A DNA stretch of 21,114 nt from DATEBA01 sp035288045 (GTDB lineage: Bacteria; Actinomycetota; UBA4738; HRBIN12), in assembly GCA_035288045.1 (NCBI GenBank), contig DATEBA010000032.1, positions 1 to 21,114 of the forward strand, read 5' to 3'. Positions 7,300 to 14,342 of the stretch are shown in pieces. A program made the translations under genes and the position numbers. How positions within the stretch are numbered: position 1 is the first letter of the stretch; every line of letters starts with the position of its first letter. The notes under the pieces are model-generated. The model was not told the DNA's origin, searched no databases, and saw only the letters and a program-made list of their open reading frames with translations.

Positions 7300-7704
7300 A
7301 TGTCCGAGGAAACGCTTTCGCTGGTTCTGTTCTCCGGTACCGACGACAAGCTGAACGCGGCCTCGGTCCTGACGGTCGGGGCGGCGGCGATGGGCCGCAA
7401 GGTAAATGTCTTCCTCCAGTACTGGGCGCTCGACGCATTCCGCTCGGACCGCGTGCTCAAGGACCACGGTGTCGCGCCGGAGGCGGGCCCGGAGGGTCGG
7501 GAGGCCCTACAGCGCCACGGCGGACAGCACTGGAGCGAGCTGTTCCGTCAGGCCAAGGAGGTGGGTGACGTGGGGATCCACGCCTGCTCGCTCTCGATGG
7601 AGATGTTCGGGATCGCCAAAGACGACCTGGACCCCCTCGTCGACGACGTCGAGGGAGTGGCCTCCTTCTTCCTGGAGGCCGACGGTCCGGTGACGTTCAT
7701 CTGA
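7300..7704 (+). CDS. DsrE-family sulfur carrier protein
   Basis: 134 residues from ATG 7300, chosen over the in-frame GTG-type start 24 nt upstream because GGAGGG (7288-7293) sits 6 nt before this ATG. The DsrE fold is shown by an N-terminal strand and GTDDKLNAAS, GAAAMGRKVNVFLQYW (28-42), and the Cys loop IHACSLSMEMFG (93-104) with the single cysteine C96. The protein ends in SFFLEADGPVTFI. It is clearly a shorter paralogue of the DsrE2 protein at 9366: the AAMG, CxxxM and C-terminal segments align. DsrE proteins carry persulfide on this Cys and exchange it with TusA. It is the first gene of a five-gene operon; the TGA overlaps the AGGAGG of the next gene. Confidence 0.85.
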   Translation: MSEETLSLVLFSGTDDKLNAASVLTVGAAAMGRKVNVFLQYWALDAFRSDRVLKDHGVAPEAGPEGREALQRHGGQHWSELFRQAKEVGDVGIHACSLSMEMFGIAKDDLDPLVDDVEGVASFFLEADGPVTFI

Positions 7705-7717
7705 GGAGGTGTCGGAG

Positions 7718-7957
7718 ATGTCGGTTGCCAACGTGACGCGGTCGATCGACGCCCGTGGGATGCCCTGCCCGGGCCCGCTCATGTCGCTTATCGGCGCTAT
7801 CCGCGAGGGGAGCGTGGACGACGTGATCGAGGTGCTATCGAGCGACGAGGGCTCTAGGACCGATGTCCCGGCCTGGGTCGCCAAGGCCGGCCACGAGATG
7901 CTCGAGGTCGTCGAGGAGAACGGCTTCGCGCGGTTCGTGGTGCGGAAGGCGAGGTGA
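7718..7957 (+). CDS. tusA: TusA-family sulfurtransferase (first copy)
   Basis: 79 residues from ATG 7718, preferred over GTG 7709 because AGGAGG (7704-7709) lies 8 nt upstream. The TusA signature appears as RGMPCPGPLM (13-22): catalytic C17 in a CPxP motif at the start of the first helix. The IF3-C-like fold follows, with a hydrophobic strand at VIEVL, SDEGSRTDVPAW and a C-terminal FARFVV strand. TusA proteins relay persulfide between donors (rhodanese, DsrE) and acceptors. The last codons and the TGA form the GAGGTGA Shine-Dalgarno of the next gene, so translation of the two is linked. Confidence 0.85.
   Translation: MSVANVTRSIDARGMPCPGPLMSLIGAIREGSVDDVIEVLSSDEGSRTDVPAWVAKAGHEMLEVVEENGFARFVVRKAR
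7951..7957 (+). promoter_or_regulatory. Shine-Dalgarno that defines an AUA start
   Basis: GAGGTGA is a 7-nt perfect complement to the usual 16S 3' end and sits 6 nt before ATA at 7964. It overlaps the tusA stop codon. No ATG, GTG or TTG lies at a usable distance in the reading frame of the downstream oxidoreductase. Confidence 0.75.
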
Positions 7958-7963
7958 CGCGCG

Positions 7964-9130
7964 ATACCAGCCAGGGTCGTCGTCCTGGGCGGCGGCGTCG
8001 GCGGCACGCTCGTCGCGAACCTGCTCTCCAAGGAGCTCGGGCGCGAAGCGAAGGTCACGGTTGTCGAGCCGACCGGGATGCACGTCTACCAGCCGGGGTT
8101 CCTATACCTGGCGCTGGGGCAGGCGAACGGCCGGTGGCTCGCACGGGACGAGCGGACCCTTCTCCGGCGTGGGGTCGACCTCGTCGTGGAGGAGGCGACC
8201 CAGGTCCACGCGGGCTCGGGAACGGTGCGGCTCGAGCGCGGCGGGAGCCTCGGTTGGGACTACCTGGTGCTCGCGACCGGCGCGCGCCTCGTGCCGGAGC
8301 AGATTCCCGGGCTCCTCGAGGGCGCGTTCGAGTTCTACTCGATGGAGGGGGCGCAGAGGCTGCGCGAGGAGCTCCGACGCTTCCGCGGCGGGGCGATCCA
8401 CGTCGGCGTCGCCGGCATCCCCTACAAGTGCCCACCGGCGCCGGTCGAGTTCGTGATGATGCTCGACGAGCATCTCCGGAACCGGGGGATCCGCGAGCGG
8501 AGTCGGATCACGCTGCTCTCGCCGCTCAACCGAGCGTTCACGATCGAGTCCGCCTCCAAGCTGATCGAGCCGATCATGGAGCGCCGCGGGATCGAGCTAA
8601 CGACGTTCTTCAACGTCGAGTCGGTGGACCCGTCGGCCGGTGTGATCTCGTCGCTGGAGGGGGAGAAGGTCGAGTCCGACCTGATGGTGATCGTCCCGCC
8701 GCACCGCGGACAGGCGGTCGTCTCCGATTCGAATCTAGGCGACCCCTCGGGTTGGCTCCCGACCGACCGCCACACGCTGCAGGTCGAGGGGCACGAGCGG
8801 GTGTTCGCCATGGGCGACGGCACGAACCTGCCGATCTCGAAGAGCGGCTCGACGGCGCACTTCGAGGCTCCGGTCGTGGCGAGCCGCATCGCCTCTCTCA
8901 TCCGCGGCTCGGCCCCCAAGACCAACTACGGCGGGAGGGTCATGTGCTTCCTCGAGACCGGGAACCGCAAGGCGACGGTGCTCCGGTTCGACTACGAGCA
9001 CCCACCGATCCCGCCCCAGCCCTCGACCGTGTTCCACGCGGCGAAGTGGATGTTCAACCGCCTGTACTGGCAGACCGTCCCCCGGGGCAGGATACCGGAG
9101 CGGGCGCGGGAGGAAGGAGAACCGATATGA
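7964..9130 (+). CDS. FAD/NAD(P)-dependent oxidoreductase, sulfide:quinone-oxidoreductase-like
   Basis: 388 residues if translation starts at ATA 7964. That codon gives an N-terminus PARVVVLGGGVGGTLVAN with the Rossmann glycine loop at residues 9-14. The first ATG (8078) would remove this loop and leave 350 residues. LATGAR (103-108) and VFAMGDGTN (D284) are the other flavin-disulfide-reductase signatures. YKCPPAP (C156) and VMCFLETG (C328) match the two redox cysteines of SQR/flavocytochrome-c-type enzymes; there is no third cysteine. A C-terminal amphipathic stretch (KWMFNRLYWQ, about 361-370) may touch the membrane. Probable role: sulfide or persulfide oxidation linked to quinone. Its TGA overlaps the next ATG (ATGA). 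A type II NADH dehydrogenase relative is the main alternative. Confidence 0.82.
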   Translation: MPARVVVLGGGVGGTLVANLLSKELGREAKVTVVEPTGMHVYQPGFLYLALGQANGRWLARDERTLLRRGVDLVVEEATQVHAGSGTVRLERGGSLGWDYLVLATGARLVPEQIPGLLEGAFEFYSMEGAQRLREELRRFRGGAIHVGVAGIPYKCPPAPVEFVMMLDEHLRNRGIRERSRITLLSPLNRAFTIESASKLIEPIMERRGIELTTFFNVESVDPSAGVISSLEGEKVESDLMVIVPPHRGQAVVSDSNLGDPSGWLPTDRHTLQVEGHERVFAMGDGTNLPISKSGSTAHFEAPVVASRIASLIRGSAPKTNYGGRVMCFLETGNRKATVLRFDYEHPPIPPQPSTVFHAAKWMFNRLYWQTVPRGRIPERAREEGEPI

Positions 9131-9360
9131 GCGCGACCGTTGCGAAGACGCTCGACCTGCAGGGGCTGAACTGCCCCCTGCCGATCGTGAAGACGGCACA
9201 GGCGATCAAGGGGCTCGCGCCGGGGGAGCTCGTCGAGGCCCTCGCGACCGATCCCGGGGCGGTGCCGGACTTCAGCGCCTGGTGCAGGTCGACCGGAAAC
9301 GAGCTGATCGAGCAGACCGAGGAGGGCGGCGTGTACCGCTTCCTCATAAGGGTGAGGTGA
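9127..9360 (+). CDS. tusA: TusA-family sulfurtransferase (second copy)
   Basis: 77 residues. LQGLNCPLPIVKT (11-23) carries the CPxP motif with catalytic C16; a second cysteine, C53, follows in FSAWCRST. ATG 9127 has AAGGAGA 6 nt upstream and overlaps the stop of the oxidoreductase by 4 nt. It differs from the first copy in motif (CPLP against CPGP) and in most other positions, so it is a diverged paralogue and may have another partner. The stop overlaps the Shine-Dalgarno of the following dsrE2 gene. Confidence 0.88.
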   Translation: MSATVAKTLDLQGLNCPLPIVKTAQAIKGLAPGELVEALATDPGAVPDFSAWCRSTGNELIEQTEEGGVYRFLIRVR

Positions 9361-9365
9361 GCAAG

Positions 9366-9896
9366 ATGGCGGTGAAGGAGTCCCAGCTCGAGGTCCCCGC
9401 TCACGAACACGAGGAGCACGTTGCTCACAAGAAGCTCGTGATCATCGCGTGGAGCGGCGATCTCGACAAGGTTTGGCCGCAGATGATCCTGGCCACGACC
9501 GGCGCGGCGATGGGCATGCAGACGACGATCTTCTTCACGTTCTGGGGGCTCTTCTCGCTCGTGAAGGGAAACGTCCGGATCACCGGCGAGAACTGGATGC
9601 AGAAGATGGTCGCGATGATGGACCGGCCGGGCATGGAGCACCTGAAGCTCGGGAAGATGAACTTCGCCGGTGCTGGGCCGGTGATGATGAAGCGCCTGGC
9701 CAAGGAGCACAGCGTCGCGAGCCCGGGCGAGCTGCTGGAGCTGGCCCGCGATCTCGGCGTCAGGTTCGTGCCTTGCCAGATGACGATGGATCTCCTCGGC
9801 CTCTCGAGGGAGGACATGATCGACGGGCTCGACGAGCCCGCCGGCGCGACGACGATGCTCCTCGAGTCGCAGGACGCCGTGACGCTGTTCATCTAG
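9366..9896 (+). CDS. DsrE2-type DsrE/DsrF-like protein
   Basis: 176 residues from ATG 9366, chosen because GAGGTGA (9354-9360) is 5 nt upstream; the open frame extends 28 codons further but without a ribosome site. TTGAAMGMQTTIFFTFWGLFS (from residue 44) and FVPCQMTMDLLGL (135-147, Cys137) are DsrE2 hallmarks. The N-terminal tail has four histidines within nine residues (H13, H15, H18, H21). DsrE2 proteins occur next to tusA in sulfur-oxidising and sulfur-trafficking loci and are thought to accept or donate persulfide. It closes the operon; a hairpin at 9902-9941 follows. Confidence 0.88.
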   Translation: MAVKESQLEVPAHEHEEHVAHKKLVIIAWSGDLDKVWPQMILATTGAAMGMQTTIFFTFWGLFSLVKGNVRITGENWMQKMVAMMDRPGMEHLKLGKMNFAGAGPVMMKRLAKEHSVASPGELLELARDLGVRFVPCQMTMDLLGLSREDMIDGLDEPAGATTMLLESQDAVTLFI

Positions 9897-9901
9897 GACG
9901 T

Positions 9902-9941
9902 GAGGGCCGGGAGGACTCGCTCCCTCCACCTCCCGGTCCTC
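9902..9941 (+). terminator. Hairpin terminator after the sulfur operon
   Basis: Arms 9902-9914 (GAGGGCCGGGAGG) and 9929-9941 (CCTCCCGGTCCTC) form a 13-bp stem with one G-U wobble and a 14-nt loop, 5 nt after the dsrE2 stop. No T tract follows, which is common for high-GC actinobacterial terminators. Confidence 0.6.
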
Positions 9942-9977
9942 GCCCTTGGCGGATTGGCGGGAGCCCGCCGTCCCGGC

Positions 9978-9983
9978 TAGCGT
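9978..9983 (+). promoter_or_regulatory. Candidate -10 box for the coiled-coil gene
   Basis: TAGCGT lies after the operon terminator and about 37 nt before the TTG start at 10021. It would give a roughly 30-nt leader containing the AAGGAGGG site. No -35 is evident. Confidence 0.4.
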
Positions 9984-10020
9984 GGGGGGGGAACCCGGGC
10001 TCGTGAAGGAGGGATCGACG

Positions 10021-10344
10021 TTGAGCTTCCTCGACAAGGTCAAGCAGACGGCCTCGCAGGTGGCGGCAGACGCCAAGAAGGCCGGTGCGCAGATCCAGAG
10101 CAAGGTGGAGCAGTCGCAGCTCCGGAAGAAGGCCGACGAGAACGCGAAGCAGCTCGGCTACCTGGTCGTCCGGGAGCGCACGGAGGGCACCGCCGCCGGC
10201 GAGGAGGGGGACCGGCTCGTCGCCGAGATCGTCGATCTCGAGAGGGAGATCGCCGAGGAGGTCGCGCGAAAGGCCGAGGCCGGAGACGGGGGCCCCGCGG
10301 AACCCGACGCGTCCACGCAAGCCGATACGCCCGAGGCGGACTAG
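10021..10344 (+). CDS. Small charged coiled-coil protein of unknown function
   Basis: 107 residues from TTG 10021, preferred over upstream in-frame GTG codons because AAGGAGGG (10006-10013) is 7 nt upstream. Residues 1-45 form a Lys/Ala/Gln-rich amphipathic helix (SFLDKVKQTASQVAADAKK) like those of LEA-type or membrane-peripheral stress proteins. Residues 62-85 form a second acidic helix (LVAEIVDLEREIAEEV), and the tail is Pro/Glu/Asp-rich and disordered. There is no cysteine or signal peptide. Conserved function is not recognised. The TAG ends 3 nt from the stop codon of the convergent histidine kinase gene. Confidence 0.7.
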   Translation: MSFLDKVKQTASQVAADAKKAGAQIQSKVEQSQLRKKADENAKQLGYLVVRERTEGTAAGEEGDRLVAEIVDLEREIAEEVARKAEAGDGGPAEPDASTQADTPEAD

Positions 10345-10347
10345 GAC

Positions 10348-12573
10348 CTACTCGGTAGGGGACGGTGCGGGCGCGCCGGGCAGAAGGACCTTGAAGGAGG
10401 CGCCGCCCCCTTGCCTCTCCTCGATCCAGGCGCGCCCTTCGTGGAGCTCCGCGAACCTGCGCACGAGGGACAGCCCAATGCCGACGCCGGGGGAGTGGTT
10501 GGCCGAACCCGGGGCCTGCCGGAACGGCTCGAACACCACTTCGCGCATGTCCGGAGCGACGCCCGGCCCTTTGTCCTCCACGCTGATGAGCGCCCCGCCG
10601 TCCTGCTCCTCAAGCCTTACCCAGAGTGGGGTGCCCGACGGTGTGTGCCGCACGGCGTTCGCGAAGAGGTTCTCGAGGATCCGTTCGACCTTTGCCGCGT
10701 CGACCGGCACCACGACGGAGGCCAGCTCCAGGCGGAGGGGCCGCCCCTCCAATAGGTCTTGGGACTCCTCCACCGTGCGCCTGACGAGATCCGCGACGTC
10801 CGTCCTGCGCAACTGAGGGGAGACTATCCCGCGTTGGAGGCGGTCGAGGTCGAGGAGGTCCGAGAGCAGCCGCTCAAGCTTCCGGGCGTTTACGGCGATC
10901 CTGGAGACGAGGTCGACGGCGTCGGCGGCGGGCAACTTCAGCTCCGAACGCTCCAGGGTGAGGGCCGAGCCGAGGATCGAGGTGAGCGGCGTGCGGAGGT
11001 CGTGGGAGACCGCTTCGAGGAAGGTGTTCTTCATCTCGTCGAGCGCCCGGAGCTCACGCGCGGCCTCCCGCTCCCGGCGGAACGCCTCGGAGGCCTTCCG
11101 CTCGCTCTCCCGGAGTGCCTGCTCCGCGCGCTTGCGCTCGGTGATGTCCACCATGAGGCCGCGGAGATACTCGGTGATCACCTGAGCGCCGCGTACCGGG
11201 TGCACGAGGTCGCGCACCCATATGATCTCCTCGCTGGCGCCGATCACGCGATACTCGAGGTCCAGGCTCCGGCCGTCGAGGGCCGCGGCGATAACCGAGG
11301 CGACTGCGATCTCGCGATCGTCGGGGTGGACGTGATCACCCCATCTGGTACCGGCGCCAACCCAGCCGGACGCGTCGGTCCGGAGCACGCGGCCGGCACG
11401 GCGCGAGAGGAAGGAGAGTTCGAGCGTCTGTCCGTCCGCCTCCCAGAACACGGCGTCCAGGCCCTCCACGAGGTCGTGGAACCGCTCGAGCTCGTGGAAC
11501 CGTCGTGCGGTGCCCAGAGCGAGCGAGGTGATGTCGGCGATGCCTTGCGAGATCCTGACCGCGTCGTCGGAGAAGCTCGCGTCGACCTCGGGCGCGATCA
11601 TCGTGATCGCCCCGAAGCCGTCGGGATCCCAGCGTAGCGGTGCCACGAGCACCTCGCGGACCTCGTCGATCAACCTGTACTCCGGCGGAACTTGCTCCAC
11701 GATCTCCTTTCCGAGGACGAAGGGCTCGTGGACCGACAGGAGGAACCGGGCGCCCGTCTTGGCGTCGACGTTTCCCCCCGTGGGGGAGGACGCGATCCTG
11801 ACTGCGTCCAGGCCGCGCTCGCGAACGAGACCGAACGCCCCCGACTCCGGATCACGGACGTACGCAGCGAGGGCCGAGCACGGGATGATCTCTGGGATCG
11901 TCTCGAGGGCGGTCCCCAGGACGTCCTCCATCCCGTGTACTCGCGTGAGGGCTTGCGATAGGCCGAGGAGCGCTGCCGAGGTCTCCGCGGCCTCTCGCTC
12001 GAGCTGGAAGAGGCGCGCGTTCTCGAACGCGACGGACGCGTGGCCGGCCAGCACCTCAAGCAGGCGCATGTCCTCTTCGTCGAACTGATCCACCCCCAGC
12101 TTCGAGAGCACGATCACGCCCGTCACGCGATCGCCGTAGCGGAGAGGGACGGCGACGATCGACTCGTCGACGTCATCGGTTCCGGGGATCGTGACGGCGA
12201 AGGAGACCTCGATCGCGTTCGGCGTGTAGAAGGACTCACCCGTCGCTGCCACGTGGCCCGTGATTCCCTCTCCAACCCGGGTCACCAGTCCCTCGAACGT
12301 CTCCTCGAACTCAGGGGTCGTGAGCTTCCCACGGAACGAGATGGGGAGAAGGGTCTCGCCGTCGGCGGCGAACTCGTACACGCGGGCGTTGTGGTAGTCG
12401 ACGATGGTGTGCAGCTCGGCCGTGATCGCGTCGGCGATCTCCTTCACGTCGTTCAGCCGGTTCAGGCGCGTCGCGAGGCTGTGCAGCATGTCCAGCTGCG
12501 CCATCGACCGCAGCGCCTGGGTTCCGGGCTGTCCGGGCGAGTTCGGCCCCTGGGAGCTCATCGCCTCGACCAC
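10348..12573 (-). CDS. Sensor histidine kinase, GAF-GAF-PAS-HisKA-HATPase_c
   Basis: 741 residues from GTG 12573. Two GAF domains (about 27-187 and 207-357), a PAS domain with PAC (about 367-477, with WVRDLVHP and GLMVDITERKRAE), a coiled linker, HisKA with FLEAVSHDLRTPLTS (phosphoacceptor H524), and HATPase_c with LFANAVRHTP (N639), DKGPGV and GVGIGLSLV. No membrane segments, so it is a cytoplasmic sensor of a small ligand or redox state. No response regulator is adjacent; the single-domain regulator at 18366 is a possible but distant partner. Start: AGAGGAG is 5 nt before GTG 12573. The frame also opens at GTG 12627 (759 residues), and ATG 12561 is a further option. Confidence 0.85.
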   Translation of the reverse strand: MVEAMSSQGPNSPGQPGTQALRSMAQLDMLHSLATRLNRLNDVKEIADAITAELHTIVDYHNARVYEFAADGETLLPISFRGKLTTPEFEETFEGLVTRVGEGITGHVAATGESFYTPNAIEVSFAVTIPGTDDVDESIVAVPLRYGDRVTGVIVLSKLGVDQFDEEDMRLLEVLAGHASVAFENARLFQLEREAAETSAALLGLSQALTRVHGMEDVLGTALETIPEIIPCSALAAYVRDPESGAFGLVRERGLDAVRIASSPTGGNVDAKTGARFLLSVHEPFVLGKEIVEQVPPEYRLIDEVREVLVAPLRWDPDGFGAITMIAPEVDASFSDDAVRISQGIADITSLALGTARRFHELERFHDLVEGLDAVFWEADGQTLELSFLSRRAGRVLRTDASGWVGAGTRWGDHVHPDDREIAVASVIAAALDGRSLDLEYRVIGASEEIIWVRDLVHPVRGAQVITEYLRGLMVDITERKRAEQALRESERKASEAFRREREAARELRALDEMKNTFLEAVSHDLRTPLTSILGSALTLERSELKLPAADAVDLVSRIAVNARKLERLLSDLLDLDRLQRGIVSPQLRRTDVADLVRRTVEESQDLLEGRPLRLELASVVVPVDAAKVERILENLFANAVRHTPSGTPLWVRLEEQDGGALISVEDKGPGVAPDMREVVFEPFRQAPGSANHSPGVGIGLSLVRRFAELHEGRAWIEERQGGGASFKVLLPGAPAPSPTE

Positions 12574-12694
12574 GCGCTCTCCTCTCGGCGTGCCTGCGCG
12601 GGAGTGTCTCCGCCAGCATTGTCTCACTCCCTATCGGCGGCTCCGGCGGGTCTCTTTCGCGCTGGGCCGCGAGCGATCCGCCGACCGCCGTTGC

Positions 12695-12700
12695 TAGACT
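12695..12700 (+). promoter_or_regulatory. Candidate -10 box for glutamate dehydrogenase
   Basis: TAGACT in the 118-nt divergent gap between the kinase and the dehydrogenase gene; it would give a leader of about 39 nt with AAGGGG (12734-12739) as ribosome site. TACCCT at 12712-12717 is a second candidate. No -35 is seen. Confidence 0.4.
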
Positions 12701-12745
12701 TCGTGCCCGTCTACCCTCGACCGTCCACGTCAGAAGGGGTATCCC

Positions 12746-13993
12746 GTGACCACCGACTCCCCGTGGCAGGCGGCGCTCGCCCAGCTGGACGAGGCGGCGG
12801 TCGTGCTCGGCCTAGACGCGGGTGTGCTCGAGGTGCTGAGACATCCGAAGAGGGTCCTTGAGGTCTCGGTGCCGACCAGGATGGACGACGGGTCTGTCCG
12901 TGTCTTCACCGGGTTCCGTGTGCACCACAACACGACTCGGGGACCCTCGAAGGGCGGGATCCGCTACCACCCCGACGTCGACATGGACGAGGTGAAGGCA
13001 CTCGCCATGTGGATGACGTGGAAATGCGCGATCGTCGGCATCCCCTACGGCGGGGCTAAGGGCGGTGTGGCGGTCGATCCCAAGGCGCTTTCCCGCGACG
13101 AGCTCGCGCGCATGACCCGCCGGTACGCGTCGGAGATCTTGCCCTTGATCGGGCCCGAGCGGGACATCCCGGCGCCCGACGTCGGCACCGACGAGCAGAT
13201 CATGGCCTGGATCATGGACACGTTCTCGATGAACATGGGCTACTCGGTGCCGGGAGTTGTTACGGGCAAACCGCTCGCGGTCGGCGGGTCGCTCGGTCGC
13301 GCAGAGGCGACGTCCCGCGGCGTCATGTACGTGACGAGCGCTACGCTCAAGCACCGCGGCCTCTCCGTCGAGGACACGCGGGTGGCCGTCCAGGGATACG
13401 GCAAGGTCGGGGCTCCCGCGGTGAAACTGCTCTCCGACCTCGGCTGCAAGGTGGTTGCCGTGTCCGACGTCCACGGCGGCGTTTTCAACAGCAACGGTCT
13501 CTCCCACGCGGACCTCGCGGAGTTCCACCGCGAGTCGGGCACGGTGACCGGGTTCCCGGGTGGAGATGCCTTGGCCAACACGGAGCTCCTGGCCGTCGAC
13601 TGCGACGTGTTCATCCCGGCCGCTCTGGAGGGCGTGCTCAACCAGTCGAACGCGGACGATGTGAAGGCTCGCATCATCGTGGAGGCGGCGAACGGGCCGA
13701 CCACGCCCGGAGCCGACGATGTCCTCAACGACCGGGGCATCTTCGTCGTCCCCGACATCCTGGCCAACTCCGGCGGCGTCACGGTGTCTTACTTCGAGTG
13801 GGTCCAGGATATCCAGGCGTTCTTCTGGACCGAGGACGAGGTGAACGCTCGGCTGCGATCGATCATGGAGCGGGCCTACGTGGACGTCCTTAACCTGGCC
13901 CAGGAGCGTCAGGTCTCGATGAGGGTGGCCGCCACGATGCTGGGGGTCTCTCGGGTGGCGGAGGCGCACGCCACGCGCGGTCTGTATCCGTAG
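12746..13993 (+). CDS. gdhA: Glu/Leu/Phe/Val dehydrogenase (glutamate dehydrogenase)
   Basis: 415 residues, the length of the small hexameric class. The glutamate-binding lysine (SKGGIRYHP, K69), the following K93, the catalytic Lys in GGAKGG (K105) and the PAPDVGTDE Asp (D145) are all present. The dinucleotide fold carries GYGKVG (217-222) and VVAVSD (D241). NSGGVTVSYFEWVQD near the C-terminus is also family-typical. It interconverts glutamate with 2-oxoglutarate plus ammonia, linking nitrogen and carbon metabolism; NAD versus NADP preference cannot be settled by eye. The GTG start has AAGGGG 6 nt upstream. It stands alone as a transcription unit. Confidence 0.9.
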   Translation: MTTDSPWQAALAQLDEAAVVLGLDAGVLEVLRHPKRVLEVSVPTRMDDGSVRVFTGFRVHHNTTRGPSKGGIRYHPDVDMDEVKALAMWMTWKCAIVGIPYGGAKGGVAVDPKALSRDELARMTRRYASEILPLIGPERDIPAPDVGTDEQIMAWIMDTFSMNMGYSVPGVVTGKPLAVGGSLGRAEATSRGVMYVTSATLKHRGLSVEDTRVAVQGYGKVGAPAVKLLSDLGCKVVAVSDVHGGVFNSNGLSHADLAEFHRESGTVTGFPGGDALANTELLAVDCDVFIPAALEGVLNQSNADDVKARIIVEAANGPTTPGADDVLNDRGIFVVPDILANSGGVTVSYFEWVQDIQAFFWTEDEVNARLRSIMERAYVDVLNLAQERQVSMRVAATMLGVSRVAEAHATRGLYP

Positions 13994-14026
13994 CCTCCGG
14001 GTGCTTGAACCGTCGGTGCGGGGGGC

Positions 14027-14032
14027 TACGCT
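14027..14032 (+). promoter_or_regulatory. -10 box for leaderless transcription of the DUF3263 gene
   Basis: TACGCT ends 6 nt before GTG 14039. No purine-rich ribosome site lies between the -10 box and the start, so the transcript should begin at or next to the GTG. Confidence 0.5.
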
Positions 14033-14038
14033 CGCGTC

Positions 14039-14329
14039 GTGAGCACGACGGACCCAATGGGGGTGGCGGGGGACGGCGGCCGGCTCGACGAACGGTCGCG
14101 CGCCCTCTTGGACTTCGAGCGCGAATGGTGGAAGCACGCCCCCCCGAAGGAGAGGGCGATCAGGGAGCGGTTCGGTGTGTCGGCCGCGCGTTACCATCAG
14201 CTGTTGAACCGCGCGATCGACCTCCCGGAGGCCCTGAGCTACGACCCTATGCTGATTCGCCGTCTCCGTCGGCTCCGGGAGGCACGTCGCCGCAAGCGGT
14301 CCGCCCGGCGGCTTGGGGTCGAGCTGTAG
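14039..14329 (+). CDS. DUF3263 family protein
   Basis: 96 residues. The conserved actinobacterial core is obvious: LLDFEREWWKHA, KERAIRERFGVSAARYHQLLN, then a Pro-Glu-Ala and DPMLIRRLRRLREARRR. The middle segment looks like a sigma-factor or HTH-like DNA-binding helix pair (RERFGVSAARYHQLLNRAID), and the C-terminus is strongly basic. Biochemical function is unknown for the family. In M. tuberculosis the DUF3263 gene Rv0430 directly precedes Rv0431 (VirR, LytR_C domain), and here too the next gene encodes a LytR_C protein. The GTG start is probably leaderless (TACGCT 6 nt upstream). Confidence 0.88.
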   Translation: MSTTDPMGVAGDGGRLDERSRALLDFEREWWKHAPPKERAIRERFGVSAARYHQLLNRAIDLPEALSYDPMLIRRLRRLREARRRKRSARRLGVEL

Positions 14330-14342
14330 GTCGGGGTAGGAT

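Noticed and set aside
8078..9130. ATG 8078 as the oxidoreductase start
   Set aside because: It lacks a ribosome site and would remove the GGGVGG flavin-binding loop encoded just upstream in the same frame.
7718..9130. TGA readthrough giving a TusA-oxidoreductase fusion
   Set aside because: The two genes share a frame with only the TGA and two codons before the ATA, but the GAGGTGA site with ideal spacing argues for separate initiation. No recoding element was seen.
10347..10359. CCTAC/GTAGG hairpin between convergent genes as a bidirectional terminator
   Set aside because: The stem has only 5 bp, overlaps the kinase stop codon and has no T tract.
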